DNA of 64,000 bases, from positions 3,125,198 through 3,189,197 of the forward strand of contig BCIX01000001.1 of assembly GCA_001600095.1 (NCBI GenBank). The letters are read 5' to 3'. The stretch's first letter is position 1. Each line of letters begins with the position of its first letter. The translations under genes and the position numbers were made by a program. Below, one piece after another: positions 22,002 to 32,280 of the stretch. The notes beneath the pieces are model-generated. The model saw only the letters and a program-made list of their open reading frames with translations. It searched no databases and was not told the DNA's origin. The stretch comes from Bullera alba (taxonomy: Eukaryota > Basidiomycota > Tremellomycetes > Tremellales > Bulleraceae).

Positions 22002-23896
22002 CTAGATTGCCGCAGTGGCCGGATCCACCTCCTTGTTGATGTTCTTCGCTGGCCGGTAAAATACGGCAAAGCCAATGCCCCAGAGCACGGTCCATCCAAG
22101 GACAAAGTACCATGATGTCTGAACGTTGTCCAAGTTTGTCACCCCGCCAGGTTGAATGGTCATGAGTCCGGATTGAATAGACAAGCCGACGACCATGCCA
22201 ATTTGCCACGAAGTCTGCAGCATTGCTCCTGCCACTCCAGCTTGTTCGGGTGGTACTGTAAGCATCACACCGACACTAAACACCATCAGCAACTGCTCTG
22301 CGGGTCATCTTTCTGGAACGGAACTCACACTGAGCACAGCAGGACTACTTGCATTGCTCCCGATCCGATGATCATTCCTGGGAACACATACTTCCAGTAA
22401 TATATACTGTTCAACTCTGGCGCTTGTGTCCACAGGATCGATGCGGTTGCGCAGAGCACCAAGGCGCCGCAGATAGGCCATTTGGGTTTGGCATTCAACC
22501 GTGGGTACAGCCTGTGCTTATGTCAGCCTCTCCGCACGTCTCCAGTGCGGCGCGGATAACTTACACCAAGATGACGCTGACGATGAGGGCGATAATGCCT
22601 TCCGGGATGGTTCGAATGGCGGAGAGGATGACCGTCTCTCCATATGCTAGATGGAATTGTTCGATAAAGACGATGAAGTTGGTTCCCCACCAGGTGACTG
22701 TGACCAAGGAGAAGACCATCAATACTGTGAAGTTTGGCAGCCTCCACAGGGAAGGCGGGATCATTGCTTGATTCGTAGGAATTCTGGCCTCCCACCAAAA
22801 AAAGAAAGGGAAGAGTATGGCGGAGATGACAATCGGTCCGATGAAGCCTCCTTTGCCCCAGCCGTACGATGCGCCAAAAGTAAGGCCTAGGATCAGGCAA
22901 AGGATGGCAGATAGGATACTGAGGAGGTGTCAGTTTCGCTGCACATCGAGAATAAACCACAAACACACACCTGAAAGCCCCGACGAGGTCGAGTCGCTTC
23001 CATTTGCCTGGAGCAGCTGGTTCCGTCATGTCGTTAGGGAAGTCGAGCAGCTTGAAAGATAATATCGCAACGGGGATGCTGTGACATAAAGTCAGCCAGA
23101 TGATGATGGCGTTGAATTCCTTGACTCACGTCACAACGCCCACAAGTCGCAGGAACCACTTCCAGGATGACATCTGTGAGGCTCCGGACGAGCCGGAGGC
23201 GTTGATGAGGCCGAAGACTCCGGCAATGACCGTGCCCGTCGTATTGGCGATGGAGCCAGTCATACCGTAGAGGGTGTACGCTCTATGTCGCTGCTCGGGA
23301 GGGAAGATGACGGGGATCATACGGTAGGCGGACGGTACCACTGCCGCGCAGCTGACTCCAGCGAGAGCTCGGAGGACGAAGAACGAGTATTTCTCGACGA
23401 CGAAGGAGAGGGCGAGATTGATGATGCCGACGACCAGGAAGCCGACACAGAATACCATTCGGGGGTTGTAGAGATCGACGATCCGTCCCATCAAAAGTAA
23501 ACAGATTGCGAAGGTGCAACTGTAGGCCGAGATGATCCAAGATTGTTGCTCGACCAAGATCTCCAAGTCCCTTGCCACGATACCAGTGAACACGAAGAAC
23601 GCCGAGCCAAGTAGGACTGGAAAAGAAAAAATCAGCTTGAGCGACTTGTGATCTCCCCGTTTGCACTCACTGTCAATGAAGACAGACAGGCAGAAGATAC
23701 CCAATATCGACCACTTGCGTAACGGGGACATGTCGGGGCCTTTGAAGACATCGCTGTGAAATGCAGACGATGCGCGCCGACTTTGATTATATCCAAGCTT
23801 CTCCGTGATGACCAAGTCTGGTAAAGGCGTTGTCGTTTCCAGTGGTATCGATTTGCCGTCCAGGAAGGCCTTTTCGGCGAAGTCGACACTGGACAT
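22002..23896 (-). CDS. MFS transporter, DHA2 drug:H+ antiporter-like
   Basis: The start MSSVDFAEKAFLDGK at 23896 is followed by a cytosolic N-terminus with acidic and basic residues, then many hydrophobic segments. These include WSILGIFCLSVFID, VLLGSAFFVFTGIVA, SWIISAYSCTFAICLLLMG followed by RIVDLYNPRMVF (MFS motif A position), SFFVLRALAGVSCAAVVPSA and, near the end, GVAGAMLQTSWQIGMVVGLS. The overall pattern resembles 14-TM DHA2 proteins such as Atr1-like exporters. The substrate cannot be read from sequence. Introns lie near 23621-23670, 23079-23130, 22920-22971, 22511-22564 and 22275-22328. The C-terminus AKNINKEVDPATAAI is cytosolic. Confidence 0.85.
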
Positions 23897-24275
23897 GATG
23901 AGGCAAACCTCCGATGATGAAGTGGAGTCAATGGACTTCGGCTACAGCTGAGCCCAGAATACGTCGACAAAATGAGCCAGTCTCTTGACTATAAAATCTC
24001 GCCGGGGGGGAATGAAAGGGAATGAACCACATCAGGCGGTACCATCATGTCAACCATATGTACAAGGCAGCACACCATAAATCTTACCGGCGCTGAGTGG
24101 AGGTAAGAAGGTGGAGGAAAGAATGGGATCGGTAAAACGTGAACCAATGATGCCAGCACCATAGTTTTCGCCTCACGGCTTGCGCTTGATTCGCTTGATC
24201 TTTTGGGTTACAAGGGGTTACATGCGGTAGTCGATTGCGGACCTGGCCTGAACCAAGCCTGGACTCACGGGAAGA

Positions 24276-24312
24276 CTGAGCCTGACTGAGCCCCTCTGAG
24301 CCCCTCTGAGCC
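24276..24312. repeat. Four CTGAGCC copies at exact 10-bp period
   Basis: CTGAGCC starts at 24276, 24286, 24296 and 24306, with variable 3-bp spacers (TGA, CCT, CCT). It lies about 380 bp upstream of the MFS transporter start. Confidence 0.9.
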
Positions 24313-24513
24313 ACTATAGTTGTCTTTGTAAGCCGAACAGCCTATAATGTCAATCGTCTACACCGACAATACGCCGCACCGGCTTCGGGTCTCCCGATGA
24401 TCACAACTCCTGCTTCAATTTTCTTCGCCTCCACGCGGAGTCGGAGCTCGGAACAACTTTCACCGGGGAAAACCGACCGGGAATTGTAAGTTACAGTCGA
24501 GCACTTGTTATGC

Positions 24514-24559
24514 GTGAAGCGTGAAGAGGCGTGAAGCCTCGTGAAGCTTGGAGCTTGGA
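24514..24559. repeat. GTGAAG array (7/10/10 bp) followed by CTTGGAG duplication
   Basis: GTGAAG starts at 24514, 24521, 24531 and 24541, then CTTGGAG is repeated with a 7-bp period. It sits just downstream of the ubiquitin hydrolase stop codon. Confidence 0.85.
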
Positions 24560-24596
24560 GTGTCACATACTCGTACAGTCCCGCTGGCCGCTGGGT

Positions 24597-25610
24597 TCAG
24601 CCTGACAAGGCAATCATCGAAAAATGTATGCTTTCTCCTGCTATGGCGAGGTACTTTTCTCTGACCACACGAGCAACGTCCTGTAGCATGATTCAGCCTG
24701 ATTCAGCAAACTCTTGACGGCACCCGAGTCGTTAGGCTTAGGAGGGCTTAGGTGCTTGCTGACTGCCGGATAAATGTCTCACCGCCAAAAGTTCGCCTCC
24801 ACTGATTCCCCGATCCAAAGGCCCGTTTCTCGGCGCATTCCCGTCCAGTTCAATCAAGTGCTTGTGGCCGTCGATGTTGCCATGCACAAACGATAAGAAG
24901 TGGTCGCAGTCCTCCCAGTCGGTCTCGCGAGGGATACTTTGACCTGCGGTGACGACGGAATGGTGTGCATCATAGATGAGGCGATTCGAGGCGAAAATCT
25001 TGGTACGCTCCGCCGGTTCGGCGGCTAGTGACCTGCGTCAGCGTTGATGGACAGCCTCACGCGGCCTCTTTGAAGCGAGTGCTTTGTAAGTGAATGGGTT
25101 GACCCACCTTGACATTCGGCGACAAAGTCGTTAAGCCCCGGAGTCAAGCCTGTCGCAGCGAGTGCATGAATCACTGCGAACGTCCCGCAACTATGGCCTG
25201 TCCGCAACTCACAGTCAGTTGAAACCCAATGCCCCAAAGGCGTGACTCATGCTCACCAACGTCAACCTGCGGGATCCACAGTAGATCCTGGCCCTTTGCC
25301 GGTGACAAGCAAGGACCATCTGCGGTCCTTGCTGCGACGATTCCTGGTGTATCCGGGAACAGAAAGATCACAGCATGAACGGGGCGGGGAACGAGGTCCA
25401 ATAGCTCCGTGTCGAGACCCAGGACATCATGGAACGTGTACTTCTCGGACAGACCCCATGACTGAAGATTGTGATGCCTCAGCTACTGAGTTAACGTCTG
25501 TGGAAGCAAGCGCATGAACCAACCCTGGCCATACGCGTAAACACTTCGGGCGAAGACTCGAGCGGGTACCATTCCCTCAGGCCTTTGATGGTGTCTGTGA
25601 CGGTCGACAT
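24597..25610 (-). CDS. Ubiquitin carboxyl-terminal hydrolase (UCH family, Yuh1/UCHL3-like)
   Basis: Five exons (25610-25524, 25461-25257, 25197-25108, 25024-24783, 24680-24597) give 235 residues, the usual size of a minimal UCH. This thiol protease removes small adducts from the ubiquitin C-terminus. Visible features: the N-terminal REWYPLESSPEVFTRMA; FHDVLGLDTELLDLVPRPVH; the catalytic Cys in GHSCGTFAVIHAL; the catalytic His at the start of HFLSFVHGNIDGHKH; the catalytic Asp in LIELDG; and the terminal FSMIALSG. The oxyanion Gln would be in IPQVDVGHSC, where it sits seven rather than the usual six residues before Cys, so the exon 2/3 junction deserves a check. The terminal intron holds two 10-bp duplications (ATTCAGC, GGCTTA). 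Confidence 0.9.
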
Positions 25611-25890
25611 GATCGAAGTTCGCCAGTGCAGGGCACACTTAAACAAGCTGCTGCAAAAGTCGAGGGTAGGTAGTCCTAGCATGCATCTTTAATGCAGCTT
25701 TGATGTAAGGCCTTACAGCTGCTCTCCTCTGCTCACATCTAGCCAGAGGCCTGATGCCCGATGACCGAGCTGCCCGGCTGGCGGAAGCAATCGCCCGCCT
25801 ATTTCTGGATGGAGTGAATTTAGGTGCGCTGTATCTCGGACCCAGCTGACGATCCGATCAACGTCTGTGCGCCAGCGCCAAGCCGAAGCG

Positions 25891-25989
25891 CAGGGCAAGG
25901 CAGGGCAAGGCCTGGCAAGGCGCACCCTCTCCTAACCCTCTCGCATCCTGCCTGTTCCTGCCGGCAGGACTGCGGCAGGCGAGGGCAGG
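25891..25989. repeat. Cluster of 10/11-bp arrays: CAGGGCAAGG, ACCCTCTC, TCCTG, GGCAGG
   Basis: CAGGGCAAGG blocks start at 25891 and 25901, with CCTGGCAAGG at 25911. ACCCTCTC is at 25924 and 25935. TCCTG is at 25946 and 25956. GGCAGG is at 25963, 25974 and 25984. Each motif is different but the spacing is always 10 or 11 bp. Confidence 0.85.
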
Positions 25990-26064
25990 TGACGATGATC
26001 CCTCCTTCCCGGCCCTGCGCCCCAATGTTCAGACTTTTGGCCCGGCAACGTTAACAGACTCATG

Positions 26065-26171
26065 GGCTCAGCCCTGCTCAGCCAGGAGCAGCCAGGCTCT
26101 GCCAGGCTCTACTCTGCTCTATAGGCTCAGCTGGATGGAGCAGGTTGGAGGAGATTGGAGGAGTGTTGGAG
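26065..26171. repeat. GCCAGGCTCT-type and TGGAG arrays, 10-bp period
   Basis: Five 10-bp blocks start at 26071, 26081, 26091, 26101 and 26111 (GCCCTGCTCA, GCCAGGAGCA, GCCAGGCTCT twice, ACTCTGCTCT). TGGAG follows at 26136, 26146, 26156 and 26167. Confidence 0.88.
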
Positions 26172-26190
26172 GCTGTGATTCGATCTGGAG

Positions 26191-26250
26191 GCCCCTTACT
26201 AGCCCTTACTCCCTCCTACTCCCTCCTACCTCCTCCTACCTCCTCCTACA
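26191..26250. repeat. Six-block CCTACT-type array, exact 10-bp period
   Basis: Blocks at 26191, 26201, 26211, 26221, 26231 and 26241 read GCCCCTTACT, AGCCCTTACT, CCCTCCTACT, CCCTCCTACC, TCCTCCTACC and TCCTCCTACA. The gradual change along the array looks like stepwise duplication plus drift. Confidence 0.92.
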
Positions 26251-26270
26251 CATACACAGCGAAATTGTCC

Positions 26271-26340
26271 TCAGAGCTCCTCAGAGGCCCTCAGTCTCCC
26301 TCAGTACGGCCTTTTGTGTTGTCCTGTGTCGTCCTTAGTC
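26271..26340. repeat. TCAG-n6 array and GTCCT duplication, 10-bp period
   Basis: TCAG begins blocks at 26271, 26281, 26291 and 26301. GTCCT begins blocks at 26321 and 26331. This array is the closest to the fusion-gene ATG at 26614. Confidence 0.88.
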
Positions 26341-26613
26341 GCGCAGACCTAAGCCTCAGGACACCAGGAACTGAGAACCTTACTTGCTCCAGCTGTCACT
26401 CGCGCAGACGAGTCCCCTCCGATAGCTCGCCCAATTCATGGTCAACAAATCGTACATCAACACCCTCTTCACCAATTCTCGCCATTCAACTCGTCGGCTT
26501 ATGACCGTGTGTTCATCGACAACATGGAGGCCCTCCGTGATCCGATAGCTATCGCCATACACTGGTGAATAAAGACCGCACTGTGATCTCGCTACCGCCA
26601 GCGCCCAGCCACA

Positions 26614-29537
26614 ATGAGCAGCGCAGTATTAGTCGACAGGGGACCAGCAGTTTTTATTGTAACACTGGTCGTGCTCCTGGTGGCCACTGCGTTCGTGGTA
26701 CTTCGCCTCATATCGAGATGGGGCATCATGCGAAAGCAGAGTGGGGACGATTGGCTCGTGGTTGTCTCTTGGGTGAGCGCGGGTCGTATCACCAATAAGT
26801 GTCGAGCTGACCGATTCTCCAGATCTTTGCCGTTGGTCAATGCGTCTCGATCATGATGACGACTCGATATGGCCTCGGAAAGCCGGATGCTAGTGAGTCA
26901 AGAGCTACAATCTTGCTTTCCGCAGACGCTAACAGGTTTGTAGATATCCCGCCGGAACACTCTGACGAGCTGGCAGCTTCCATCTACGCCTTCACCATCT
27001 TCTATCATCCGGCATTAATGGCCACCAAATCCGCCATTCTGGTATTATATCTGCGCATGTCAACTGGATATCCATTCCTGAGAATCGCATCCTATGTCAC
27101 CATGGCCATCGTCAACGTTTCGGGTCTGGTTTTGACGTTACTCAGCGTATTTCGATGTCGACCGATCTCGGCTGCATTTTCAACAACCGAGGGAAAATGT
27201 ATCCAACTCATCGATCTCTACCTATCCACAGCCCCAATCACCATTTTGACCGACGTCGCCATACTGGTACTACCCCTACCCATTCTCACTGCACTTCGCA
27301 TGGAGTCGCGGCAAAAGATCGTCCTTGTTGCGACATTTTTCGTCGGAGGCTTTGTGACCGTTGTCGACGTCGTTCGCATTGTCTATCTACAGCGAGCACT
27401 GGAGGAGGAGCGCGGAGTGACAATCAATCAAGATGGAACACAAGCCAATGTCACCTACCATGCCAGTTTCTCGCTCATGTGGTCGGCGGTTGAGGTTTGC
27501 GTTGGATTGGTTTGCGCATGCGCACTGGTCCTCAGGCCCCTGGTCATGCGAGTCGTGCCTTCGATGCTCACAGGGAAACGGCGAGCATCTCAGCAGAATC
27601 AGAGAAGCGACAATAGCAAGGAAAAGAGTCCTAAACAGCCGTCTGGTGTCAATCGTAAAGCCCCAGTTTCACCCATGTCGCAAAAAGTCTCGGTCCTTCC
27701 CGGCCCTCTGCCCATTCCTGGACAAGAGCAGGATGAGTACTCTGCTGCCGGCGATCGACCAACAGGCGAGGAGGACGGCAGGGATGATGGCGCTATGGGA
27801 TTCCTCGAGATGTTGTCAGGCGACGCGGAAACTTCAGCTCCGCATGTGCAACCCGTTCTTGCCCCGCAATCGACTCTCAACGCATCGGAGAAAGTTACTC
27901 GAGCCAGTGGCGGATTCAGCTTGCGCCCTTTTCCCACCATTCATAGGCCCTCTGCGCCCTCGATCGACGCCCTGCAACATCCAACAGGCAACTTTTTCGA
28001 TTTCGTCAATATGGGCAGCCGTAAATCCCTCACAAAGCTTACGAGCCGTGAGGCATGGTGGCCTGTCATTTCCGGTGAGCTACGGCACTGAGGTTTTGAC
28101 CGAATAGCAAAGACTGAGCTGACACGATCCACTAGTCTCTGTCCTGTTTTTCATCTGGGGATTCGCGTATGGTCTGTTAGGTACTCTGAACGGTGAGATT
28201 CAGGCATTATTACGATATGGGCCAGATCGGACCATCGCATTACACGTGAGTGGGAGACAAGTCGCCAGGTTGCATGCCTCTCTGACGTCTCCATGTAGAG
28301 CTCGTATTGGATTGCGTATGCTGTCAGCCCGCCTCTGATCGGGTATTGGACGCTCACCAGGACGTCGTTCAAGTTCACATTCATCACTGGACTGTGCCTG
28401 TACTCGGTCGGCGCAATGTCCTTCTGGCCATCCGCAGTACTCCTCTCCTACGGCGGTTTCTTCGTGTCCAACTTCATCATTGCCGCAGGTCTTGCATGCT
28501 TGGAAGTCGCGGCAAATCCCTTTATAGCTCTGGCGGGACCAGAACACCTGTCGGAGGCACGACTCAACTTTGCCCAAGGCATCCAAGCCGTGGGAAGTAT
28601 CTTTAGCCCCATGCTGGCGAAGAAGGTCATGTTTCGACGCGTCAACGCGGTCAGCTTGTTCAACGTACAGTGGTGGTACCTCGCCGTAGCGCTCTTTGTC
28701 ATCGCCCTCGCCGTTGTGTTTTACTATGTCCCTCTGGCCGATGCTACCGATGACGACCTAGAGGATGCCGCCAACGAGACACTAGCCTGGGCAAATCTGG
28801 ACAGGTCGGCTAGACTTCCCATGCCGTTTGGGAAGCGAGCTCCACCAGGGTATATCCTCCTCTTGCTTGGTGCGATCATCATGTTCTTCTATGTGGGCGC
28901 TCAAGAGACCATATCGTACTTCTGGGGACCTATATTCTACGCCATTCATCAGGACACGGACGAGGATCCTTTCTGGAATCAAGCTATAGCGCACGCTGTG
29001 TTCGCCGTCGGACGGTTCCTCGCTTCTTTCGCCTGCTATATTGGCGTACCGCCTCGATTGGTTCTCCTTTTCTGCATCTTCGGTGCTTTTCTCACTAGCT
29101 TGTTGACGCTGGTGCTTCCCGTGCCGTCAGAGGGCGCTCATGGGACTTTGATCTTGATCTCCTTCTTCGAGTCCGCCATCTTCCCCACCCTCTTCGCTCT
29201 CGTCATTCGCAACCAGGGGAAAGATCTCAAGCTCGTTTCGACCATAATGATCGGTGCGGTCTCCGGGGGCGCCGTGATGCCTGCCATTGGTCATGGAGTC
29301 GCCCTTCACAACGACAACCTCGCCGAAGGTCGACGACCGCTCATAATTGTGGTGGTTCTGTATGGTCTATCGCTACTCTTCCCGATATGGTTGTGTGGTG
29401 GGATGAGGAAATGGGTGGATCCAATCCGGCCAAGTCGCCGGGGCAGCGGAGACGCCGTGGAATTGCAGATGGCCCCTAGTGCTAGGTCAGACGCCACGAG
29501 TATAGCCAAAATCATAGAGCCGCTGGATCAGAAGTAA
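26614..29537 (+). CDS. Fusion: fungal rhodopsin-like 7TM domain + fucose-permease-type MFS transporter
   Basis: Exons 26614-26772, 26823-26892, 26944-28074, 28136-28245 and 28299-29537 join to 902 residues in a single frame. Residues about 1-290 are a fungal rhodopsin-like integral membrane domain (PF20684 type): GDDWLVVVSW, RYGLGKPDA, MATKSAILVLYLRM, FRCRPISAAF and TDVAILVLPLPILTALRM. A disordered linker of about 160 residues follows. The MFS part starts at LTSREAWWPVIS and continues VLFFIWGFAYGLLGTLN, EVAANPFIALAGPEHLSEA, NVQWWYLAVALFVIALAVVF and VGAQETISYFW, matching the fungal FHS/FucP group. The joint lies at the 61-nt intron 28075-28135; splicing is phase 1 and frame-perfect. No ATG is suitably placed to start the MFS part alone. 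If the intron is retained, a stop at 28089-28091 gives a 7TM-only protein. Substrate and sensing role are unknown. Confidence 0.82.
28075..28135 (+). other. Intron joining the 7TM and transporter halves
   Basis: GTGAGC..CTAG, 61 nt, phase 1. It joins TGGTGGCCTGTCATTTCCG to TCTCTGTCCTG, rebuilding WWPVISVSVLFFIWGF, the typical entry into the first MFS helix. Retention brings an in-frame TGA at 28089. Confidence 0.75.
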
Positions 29538-29843
29538 GTGTCCTGTAATCGATGTACCAGTATGATACGGTGTAGTATAGTAAAGTCAATAACGACATTA
29601 ATGTAATCATATCACACATCCCTAGCTACCATCATGCATGTCGTGGTACGTTATGTTCGTCCAGTCGTTAAACTCCTTGCGATCGCTAGAGTGTGATTGT
29701 GGCAGGTATAGGCGTGCGGGGATGAGAATCTTACCTGGACCGCATCCGCAGATGCAGCCTCGCGAGCGGGCACTGTCACTCCGATGTAGCTGTATCGCTT
29801 TGTCGTCCGCGATGTTCAGATGGTCCGGGAAGCAGAACCCCGC
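29538..29843. other. Convergent intergenic spacer
   Basis: Between the stops of the fusion gene (+) and the SAC3/GANP gene (-). It presumably contains both 3' UTRs. No other signal noticed. Confidence 0.4.
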
Positions 29844-31918
29844 TCAATCCACTTGACCTTTGAGATCCACCACCCGATATCTCTCCATACCTTTTGTACA
29901 ACCGGCTTGTGACTTTTTGCAGTCCCATACCAACTCGTTCAGCGGGGTTTTGGCTGAGGCATGCTTCAGTGGTCGCCAGTGCGTACTCGAAGACGGTGGC
30001 GGTGGCGGAGGCTGATCGTTTGTGTAAATGGCAATCTTGTGGTCGTCGAGGAATTTGTCGGTGTCGACATCAGACTCAAAAGCGAGTGTTTGCGTTAGAT
30101 ACGTGATCGGCAGCGTCATGTATCTGAAAAGTGGAATCATCAGCTCGCGCGCAGATCTTGTCTCGAATGGCAGTACTCACGCCTTTGACATGATGGCCAA
30201 CGCAGACATCCTCTCCCTCTCGACGAAGTGGTCCATGATATACCCACTCATACTTGGCGCGGAAGTGAAGAGTCGGAAGAATCGGACATAATTAGATGTG
30301 GCTAGAGAGGCGTGCACCTGTAGGGCATGATGGACACCGGGGTCGGCCTTCTCAGCTGGGGTCAGTTGGGCCAAAAGGGATGCCATATCTGATGCATTAT
30401 CAGCCGTCCATCTCTCATGCGGCCATCGCAGTTGCGACGTACCACTTCGGTTCCTCGTATGCAGCAGGTATATGATTCTGTAAGAAAGGAATTCTTGGGG
30501 GTGCCCTCTGATGCCCAGTTCGTACAGTTGTCGAAGCATTGTTTGGCATTGATTGTACTCGCCAAGGTCTTTCTGCGGGCATTTATTAGCGTAACCTCGT
30601 CATCACTTCGGCTGTTTCACGCACTGCTTCCAATGCTATCCGACCGTGAATCTCATATACTTCAACGGTAAACTCGTTCTTGATCCGTTGCACCTAAAAT
30701 TCTGTTAAGGGGAGGTCGTTGGCTTGAGGGGCAGCTTCGACTTACTGTTAGATCTTGTCGCATACTCTTGAACTGGTCGACAGCGTATGCGTAATTGTGA
30801 TTTTCCTTCCATTTCTCCTTCAGGAGCTGTAAAGTTTGCTTCAAGACGTGTAAAGGGCGTATATCCGCAGGTGATGGTTCCTGATGAGGGGTGTCAAAAC
30901 TCCGCTGCAAGGGAGAAACCCAGGCGATAGGACTCACTGAAGTCAGCCGTAGATACTTCTTCTCCAGCTTGGTGTTTGTGCCCTTGATCGTTCGGCTGTC
31001 CCAGTCGAGCACATTCTGTTAGACAGTCGTTAGTCTGACGTTTCCAGCGAGATGTTCACAGCGCTCACAGGGTCCACTTCCATCACCTCGACGCCATTGT
31101 ACCCCAAGCCGGCTTTGCCTTTCATCTTCTTCCTCCCTAGCTGCCCTGGGATCATATCTCCCACGCCAGAACCATCAGTAACAACTCCATCCCCACCGAA
31201 CCATCCATTGACTCCAGTTGGCTGCGCCGAAGCGACTGGACCGGAGTCAGTCGGCTTCGAGAACCGTGCCGCTCTTTTCGCCAGCGCTTCAGCTTCTGCG
31301 GAATCAGACACGAAGTGGTAAGGGGTCGGAAAGGAGGAACCGCCTGAGACAGAGTTCCTGCAGCAAAGTCAGCTCCATCTGCGGAAGCCAACGGTATGAC
31401 TGACTTCTTTTTCCGTTTCTTCTTGGCTGAGCTACTATTTGATCCATCGTCCACACTAGCTGGGGCAGGCGGGAAAGCAGTCGGATAAGGAGTGTGATAT
31501 GTGGTGATTGTGGGGGGAGGGATCGGTACGGGAGCAGAAGAAGGGTATTGAACGGGAGGGGGAATGTGAGTGGTACGTATGTTCTGTGATCGCAACCTGG
31601 AAACCATGAGTGAGAAACCACCAGGCGGTATTCAGGCACCCACTCACGCTTCGAGATGAACCTTGCTCCAGTCTGTCGTGTTCAAGGACCCATCTTTGTG
31701 AGCTTTGAAGAGAATCTGAGGTGCTCTGGTGAGTAATAGCCGATGGATCAACAGAATGCGACTGACTTGTTTCAACTCTGCATTGACGGCCGCTTTATTC
31801 GACGGTGTGGCCTTTGACAGGCATTCTTGCACCCAAGCCCTGTCACCAGTCAGCTAGAGGCAATGTGAGAGTCTTCTTTCACTCACTTCAGTTGTGGTGG
31901 CCAAGAAGACGATGACAT
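29844..31918 (-). CDS. SAC3/GANP domain protein, LENG8/Thp3-like
   Basis: The start MSSSSWPPQLK at 31918 splices into AWVQECLSKATPSNKAAVN, an N-terminal LENG8-like segment. A Pro/Ser-rich region and a basic stretch (AKKKRKKKSV) follow, then GVEVMEVDPNVLDWDSRTIKG. The SAC3/GANP/PCI-like core reads VQRIKNEFTVEVYEIHGRIA, LEAKDLGEYNQCQTMLRQLY and EFLSYRIIYLLHTRNRSDM. The C-terminus ends HWRPLKHAS..VDLKGQVD. Family knowledge: Thp3 works with Csn12 in transcription elongation and mRNA maturation; LENG8 is its animal counterpart. Seven or so short introns interrupt the gene. Assignment to this subfamily rather than Sac3 itself rests on small size and the N-terminal segment. Confidence 0.82.
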
Positions 31919-32280
31919 GGTGGATTTAGAGTCTCAATAGGACGACATGGAGATTGTCAGAATACGACGACCAGAAGACGAACATCGCGACAAAGCTAGA
32001 GTACGATCAGTAACGGCAGAAATCTTACGGGATCAATTTAAGCATTTGCCACAAACCATTACGAATTGATAAAGTCGAGCTCAAATGCAGCCGCATCAGT
32101 TTCCTAATCATTCCTAATCCAGCTATCGTACGCCTAATGCGTCGCATTGTGCCTGTTTCAGCCATCGTCATCCTCGCCACCACGCTCAGGATCTGCAGAA
32201 CGAATTGAGAAAGGCAAGGAGAAAGAGACTGCTCGTCTTCGCAGCATACATCGCTCCGGCATCATCATCACATCGACGCG
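31919..32280. promoter_or_regulatory. Divergent promoter, SAC3/GANP gene (-) and small Ala-rich gene (+)
   Basis: It contains a 10-bp duplication TTCCTAATCA/TTCCTAATCC at 32101-32120. A short upstream frame at 32137 (23 codons, hydrophobic) might be a uORF of the plus-strand gene. Confidence 0.4.

Larger units (their letters stand above)
23897..24596. promoter_or_regulatory. Upstream region of the MFS transporter with 10-bp arrays
   Basis: No supported exon. It carries AATGAAAGGG/AATGAACCAC at 24011-24030, GGGTTA at 24205 and 24215, CTGAGCC at 24276, 24286, 24296 and 24306, and GTGAAG at 24514, 24521, 24531 and 24541. Most spacings are exactly 10 bp. Confidence 0.55.
25611..26613. promoter_or_regulatory. 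Divergent intergenic region, UCH gene (-) and rhodopsin-MFS fusion (+)
   Basis: About 1 kb with no supported exon. Positions 25891-26340 are almost filled by successive short arrays of 10-bp period (listed separately). The open frames over this part have the composition of the repeats and are not counted as genes. Confidence 0.6.

Noticed and set aside
24683..24782. Duplications in this stretch as a promoter element
   Set aside because: The segment lies inside the last intron of the UCH gene, so it is cited only as part of the 10-bp pattern.
26135..26504. Plus-strand open frames over the repeat-rich region
   Set aside because: Composition mirrors the 10-bp arrays (Pro/Ser/Tyr/Leu low complexity); no domain.
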